DNA of 64,000 bases from an uncultured Lachnospiraceae bacterium (GTDB taxonomy: Bacteria; Bacillota; Clostridia; Lachnospirales; Lachnospiraceae): NCBI GenBank assembly GCA_900546495.1, contig URDN01000005.1, positions 1 to 64,000 of the forward strand, read 5' to 3'. Numbering within the stretch: position 1 is the stretch's first letter; each line of letters begins with the position of its first letter. A program made the translations under genes and the position numbers. Of this stretch, positions 60,332 through 64,000 are shown piece after piece. Under the pieces are notes generated by a model. It was not told the origin of the DNA. It saw only the letters and a list, made by a program, of their open reading frames with translations, and did no database searches.

Positions 60332-61144
60332 TTAGATTGCAAGCTGTAACAGATTTCCTGTCAGATAGAAAATAATCGGTGCGGTAAAAATCACACTGTC
60401 AAAACGATCCAGAATACCACCATGACCCGGAATCAGTTTTCCATAATCTTTAATCTCAAAGTTACGTTTGATTGCAGAAGCAGCCAGATCACCCACCATG
60501 GAGATCAGCGCACCTGCCGCACAGATACCTGCCATCATAAAAATATATGGCATATCTACATGCATAGAACCACGGAATAAAAATCCATAAATAAGCGTCA
60601 GTAATGCAGCTCCAACCACACCGCCGACAGCACCTTCCACTGATTTTTTCGGACTTAACACCGGTGCCATCTTATGTTTTCCAAAGAGCATTCCCACGCA
60701 GTATGCACAGGTATCACAGCCCCAGGAGCACAAAAAGATCAGCCATACCAGATATCTTCCGCCTTCCAGAGAACGTGTCTCATAAATACAGGACAGCATA
60801 ACTGCCACATAGAACACGCCGAAAAATGCAGCAATGATCTGGTTTGCATGAAATTTCGGATAACCGAATACAAACACGCACATGCACACGATCAGCAGTG
60901 CCATCACAAACATCATAATGTCCGGGATAAAACCAAATGCCACGTTCAGATAATACACAATGGCTGCCACATAGCCCACGATTCCCGGTGCACTTTTTTC
61001 AATCCCAAATACACGATACAATTCAAACAGTCCGATCAGGGAAATAATTCCAAGTACGGTCAGAAGCAGATATCCTCCGTGTATAATAAATAACAATGCC
61101 AGCAGCACCAGAACGATACCGCTCAACAGTCTTGTCTTAAACAT
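60332..61144 (-). CDS. cdsA: phosphatidate cytidylyltransferase
   Basis: This is a 270-residue membrane protein with about seven helices that makes CDP-diacylglycerol. The signature SMVGDLAASAIKRNFEIKDYGKLIPGHGGILDRFDS near the C terminus is intact and CDTCAYCVG appears mid-protein. AGAGG precedes the ATG at 61144. It sits between uppS and dxr. Confidence 0.96.
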   Translation of the reverse strand: MFKTRLLSGIVLVLLALLFIIHGGYLLLTVLGIISLIGLFELYRVFGIEKSAPGIVGYVAAIVYYLNVAFGFIPDIMMFVMALLIVCMCVFVFGYPKFHANQIIAAFFGVFYVAVMLSCIYETRSLEGGRYLVWLIFLCSWGCDTCAYCVGMLFGKHKMAPVLSPKKSVEGAVGGVVGAALLTLIYGFLFRGSMHVDMPYIFMMAGICAAGALISMVGDLAASAIKRNFEIKDYGKLIPGHGGILDRFDSVIFTAPIIFYLTGNLLQLAI

Positions 61145-61246
61145 ACTTTTTCCTCTCTTACGCTCGGGGATTCCTTCAGAGCAGGAATTCCCTTTTTATC
61201 ATCCAATGTATCTGTCATGTTTATTCGAACGAAATCTGTTCTTACG

Positions 61247-61966
61247 CTAGGCCTTTACCTTACCGTAACGACGGTCACGGCTAGTATATGCCTCAATCGC
61301 CTTTACCAGTTCCGCTTTATCGAACTCCGGCCATGGCGTATCTGTAAAATAAAATTCACTATACGCATGCTGCCACATCAGATAATTGGACAGTCTCTGT
61401 TCTCCGCTGGTGCGGATCATCAAATCCGGATCCGGGATTCCAGCAGTATCCAGATAATCCGAAAAATGTGTCTCATCCACTTCCTCCAGTGTAATTTTTC
61501 CTTCTTTGTAATCCTGCATCATCTGACGCATGCCGCGCAGCATTTCATCCCGGCTGCCATAGTTAATGGCAATCTGAAACTGTAAGCCGGTATTTTTTGC
61601 CGTGTCAGTCTCTAATTTGCGGATACTCTCCTGCAAATCTTCTGCCAGACCGGTTTTATCGCCGATCACGCGTACTTTGGTGTTATTTTTCATTGCTTTT
61701 GTATAACAGATTTTGATATATTTGCGAAATAAAAACATCAATGTCTTTACTTCTGCTTCCGGGCGGCTCCAGTTTTCTGTAGAAAACGCATATACTGTCA
61801 GATATTTAATGCCAAGTGCATCTGCATCCTCACAGATGTCCATGATCACATCCGCGCCTTTGGAGTGTCCATAAGTACGCGGCATCCCCTTCGATTTTGC
61901 CCAACGGCCGTTTCCGTCCATGATAATGGAGACATGGGTCGGTATCTTTAACTGTGAAAGTTCCAT
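61247..61966 (-). CDS. uppS: isoprenyl (undecaprenyl) diphosphate synthase
   Basis: This is a 239-residue cis-prenyltransferase that builds the lipid carrier for cell-wall synthesis. The catalytic segment IIMDGNGRWAKSKG near residue 15, FSTENWSRP and the late RTSGEQRLSNYLMWQ are intact. The ATG at 61966 has AAAGGGG upstream; the frame to 62014 is rejected. It follows frr in the classic pyrH-frr-uppS-cdsA order. Confidence 0.96.
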   Translation of the reverse strand: MELSQLKIPTHVSIIMDGNGRWAKSKGMPRTYGHSKGADVIMDICEDADALGIKYLTVYAFSTENWSRPEAEVKTLMFLFRKYIKICYTKAMKNNTKVRVIGDKTGLAEDLQESIRKLETDTAKNTGLQFQIAINYGSRDEMLRGMRQMMQDYKEGKITLEEVDETHFSDYLDTAGIPDPDLMIRTSGEQRLSNYLMWQHAYSEFYFTDTPWPEFDKAELVKAIEAYTSRDRRYGKVKA

Positions 61967-62036
61967 ATTTTTCCCCTTTCTCAGAAAAGGACATAGCCTG
62001 CGCCATGTCCCCATCTTTTTTATCTTTTCGAAACTA

Positions 62037-62594
62037 TTATACTGTCATGATCTCTTTTGTTTTCTCTGCAACTGCAGCATCAACATCAGCAATATATTTG
62101 TCTGTCAGTTTCTGAACCTGAGTCTCCAGATCTTTGATCTCGTCCTCAGATACATCCCCTGCTTTGCCCATTTTCTTTAAAGCATCGTTTGCATCACGAC
62201 GAATGTTACGGACAGCAACTTTGGCAGCCTCGCCTTTTTTCTTTACATCTTTGGCAAGATCTTTACGTCTCTCCTCTGTCAGTTCCGGGAATACCAGACG
62301 GATGCATTTTCCATCGTTTGTTGGATTAATTCCAAGGTCAGATGTCATGATTGCTTTCTCAATTGCTTTTACCATGGATGCTTCCCATGGCTGGATCATG
62401 ATCATACGTGCTTCCGGAACAGATACGTTTGCAACCTGCTGGATTGCAGTCGGTGCACCATAGTAATCTACACGGATCTGATCCAGTACATGCGGGTTTG
62501 CACGTCCTGCACGGATGGATGTGTACTCCTCCAGTAAGTTGTTGTAAGATTTCTGCATCTTTGTTTCATAAGGTTTGATTGTCTCGTTTGCCAT
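62037..62594 (-). CDS. frr: ribosome recycling factor
   Basis: This is a 185-residue tRNA-shaped factor that splits post-termination ribosomes with EF-G. The two-domain layout is normal: the long three-helix bundle starts YETKMQKSYNNLLEEY and contains RAGRANPHVLDQIRVDYYG; the second domain contains VTDKYIADVDAAV. GGAGG precedes the ATG at 62594. It lies between pyrH and uppS. Confidence 0.97.
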   Translation of the reverse strand: MANETIKPYETKMQKSYNNLLEEYTSIRAGRANPHVLDQIRVDYYGAPTAIQQVANVSVPEARMIMIQPWEASMVKAIEKAIMTSDLGINPTNDGKCIRLVFPELTEERRKDLAKDVKKKGEAAKVAVRNIRRDANDALKKMGKAGDVSEDEIKDLETQVQKLTDKYIADVDAAVAEKTKEIMTV

Positions 62595-62651
62595 ATTTTA
62601 ATCCTCCAAATATTTTCTTTTTACCTTCTGATATTTCTTATCTCATATGGA

Positions 62652-63347
62652 TTATACGGTTACTTTCGTTCCGTTAAAATCACCGCTGATTGCTTTTACA
62701 ATGCTGTTTTCTTCATTTAAACCAAATACATACATCGGCATTTTGTTCTCCATGCTCAGGATGGATGCAGTCAGGTCAACGACTGCCAGCTGTTTGTCGA
62801 TAACTTCCTGAATGCTTACCTCATCGTAACGTTTTGCATTCGGATTTGTCTTCGGATCGCTGTCATATACGCCGTCAATTGCTTTTGCAAGCAAGATAAC
62901 ATCTGCCTCGATCTCGATGGCACGCAGAACAGTTGCTGTGTCTGTGGAGAAATACGGATGACCGGTTCCACCTGCGAAAAATACAACCATTCCTTTATCA
63001 AAATATTTGTTTGCACGGTCTTTGGAAAACAGTTTTGTAAAAGAACCGCACTCAAACGGTGTCAGTACATTTGTTTTCATGCCAACGGAACGGAAGATTT
63101 CAGATACATAAATACAGTTCATAACCGTTGCAAGCATACCGATCTGATCTGCTTTTGTACGGTCAATGGTCTCACTGGTACGACCTCTCCAGAAGTTTCC
63201 ACCACCGATTACGATACCAACTTCAATTCCCTGATCCACTAACTGTTTTACCTGATTTGCAACAACCGTAACGGTTGCCTCGTCAAAACCAACTTTTTTA
63301 TCTCCTGCCAGCGCTTCTCCGCTCAGCTTCAGTAAAACTCTCTTCAT
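62652..63347 (-). CDS. pyrH: UMP kinase
   Basis: This is a 231-residue hexameric UMP kinase of the amino-acid kinase fold. RVLLKLSGEALAGDKK at the start, VIGGGNFWRGR, GMLATVMNCIYVSE and ATVLRAIEIEADVILLAK fit the family. AAAGGA precedes the ATG. It opens the run down to polC. Confidence 0.97.
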   Translation of the reverse strand: MKRVLLKLSGEALAGDKKVGFDEATVTVVANQVKQLVDQGIEVGIVIGGGNFWRGRTSETIDRTKADQIGMLATVMNCIYVSEIFRSVGMKTNVLTPFECGSFTKLFSKDRANKYFDKGMVVFFAGGTGHPYFSTDTATVLRAIEIEADVILLAKAIDGVYDSDPKTNPNAKRYDEVSIQEVIDKQLAVVDLTASILSMENKMPMYVFGLNEENSIVKAISGDFNGTKVTV

Positions 63348-63580
63348 AAGAATTCTGTCCTTTCTTTATCATTATTATTTACTTTCACTATTTCATTCAT
63401 TACCTGTTACAGTTCATGATCGGCATTCACCACTTGTCAATCATACGAGCATGTTGACTCGTTTGCGCTCATTATATCGTGATTTCATCACTCAATAATT
63501 TCGCCGCTCGTCAATCATGCAAGCATGTTGACTCACTTTCGCTCATTATATCATACCTTTACATTTTATGGTAGGAAAAA
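63348..63580. other. intergenic region with a 46-bp repeat pair
   Basis: No gene. Two 46-bp copies at 63433-63478 and 63507-63552 are about 85 percent alike (core CAAGCATGTTGACTC and GCTCATTATATC). They lie in the presumed pyrH promoter region. Confidence 0.6.
63433..63552. repeat. 46-bp direct repeat pair upstream of pyrH
   Basis: The copies start 74 bases apart. Each contains the same GTCAATCAT, GCATGTTGACTC and CGCTCATTATATC pieces with a few substitutions. Each copy ends in an ATTATATC box. Confidence 0.65.
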
Positions 63581-64000
63581 TTACTCACAGTAAACACCGC
63601 CACATTTTTCGATACATGCCTTTGCAACCACATTCATGGCATCAATATAAAAATCCGGATTCAGACTGTAATTGACATTTAATACAGACAACTCCGTACA
63701 TGCAAGGATCACTGCATCACACCCCTGCCCACGCAGCTCATGTACCACATTCATAAACTGATGACGGTCTCCCTTCTCTCCGCGTTTGATCTGCTCATAG
63801 ATTAGGGACATGACATCTTTCTGACGCTCCCCGGACGGATATACTACCTCAATTCCGTATTTTTCCAGTGCCCTTTTATACATTCCACCACGGACCGTTC
63901 CATCGGTCGCCATAACGCCGACTTTTTTTCTTCCCCGCTCAGATGCATAACGAGCTGTTTCTTCAATCATATTAATGAATTTTCCGTGTGTCAACTCCTG
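63581..64000 (-). CDS. aspartate/glutamate racemase family protein, cut by the window edge
   Basis: The visible 137 or so residues are the C-terminal half of an Asp/Glu racemase. The reading frame continues unbroken to the right edge (LTHGKFINMIEETARYA precedes), so the true start lies outside. The second catalytic Cys lies in GCDAVILACTELSVL and a TDGTVRGGMY loop is present. The first catalytic Cys should be in the missing part. Substrate (Asp or another amino acid) cannot be told. Confidence 0.85.
   Translation of the reverse strand, partial: QELTHGKFINMIEETARYASERGRKKVGVMATDGTVRGGMYKRALEKYGIEVVYPSGERQKDVMSLIYEQIKRGEKGDRHQFMNVVHELRGQGCDAVILACTELSVLNVNYSLNPDFYIDAMNVVAKACIEKCGGVYCE

Overview
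The window looks like a low-to-moderate GC anaerobic Firmicute chromosome of the Lachnospiraceae type (Blautia or a close relative). This rests on the run pyrH-frr-uppS-cdsA-dxr-rseP-ispG-polC, a pyruvate:ferredoxin oxidoreductase with a Rex-type operator, DUF6465 and DUF4364 proteins, and AGGAGG-like ribosome sites. The species call is inference; no database search was run.

Positions 1 to about 10,000 are accessory DNA. A tRNA-Gln without encoded CCA is followed by many tiny tightly packed genes. Several encode Cys-pair micro-proteins shorter than 60 residues that ordinary gene callers tend to miss. There is a MazG-like nucleotide pyrophosphohydrolase, an HTH protein, a ribbon-helix-helix repressor with five copies of its likely operator, a plus-strand cluster with a tRNA-like minihelix, and a minus-strand block (5824-9618). 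That block carries a zinc metallopeptidase, a jelly-roll-like surface protein, a Gly/Asn/Cys-rich membrane coiled-coil protein and a small HTH protein, and it resembles sets seen in gut Firmicutes prophages. No integrase, terminase, portal or major capsid gene is visible, so this is either the edge of a larger prophage lying to the left or an element of an undescribed kind.

Positions 10,491-16,932 hold the most striking operon. It encodes a fatty-acyl-AMP ligase/acyl carrier/thioester reductase fusion, then two subunits of the 2-hydroxyacyl-CoA dehydratase/benzoyl-CoA reductase superfamily (COG3580- and COG3581-like) and their ATP-dependent [4Fe-4S] activator (COG1924-like). Genes two to four overlap end to end. 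An attractive hypothesis is reductive lipid chemistry (fatty aldehyde or anaerobic plasmalogen formation).

The rest is ordinary chromosome. It includes DUF6465, aroA and a class A PBP (with a three-copy 94-bp hairpin repeat in its leader), MATE, CarD, hemW, lepA, and malic enzyme with a radical SAM protein and DUF4364. Next come a flavin reductase, a CBS/DRTGG-type Mn pyrophosphatase, a PucR-type regulator, an MsmK-type ATPase, dut, a zinc-ribbon membrane protein, gpsA-plsY-der, a DUF512 radical SAM protein and PFOR. Then follow an ABC-F protein whose second ATP site looks degenerate, a GGDEF protein, a Cof-type HAD phosphatase and a chorismate mutase/ACT protein with a collapsed prephenate dehydratase domain. 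The window ends with polC and the isoprenoid/phospholipid/translation cluster, and a racemase cut by the right edge.

Several intergenic hairpin families recur. Two copies of a 160-bp element resemble an IS200/IS605 right end or omega-RNA scaffold, and at least two shorter relatives share its outer hairpin.
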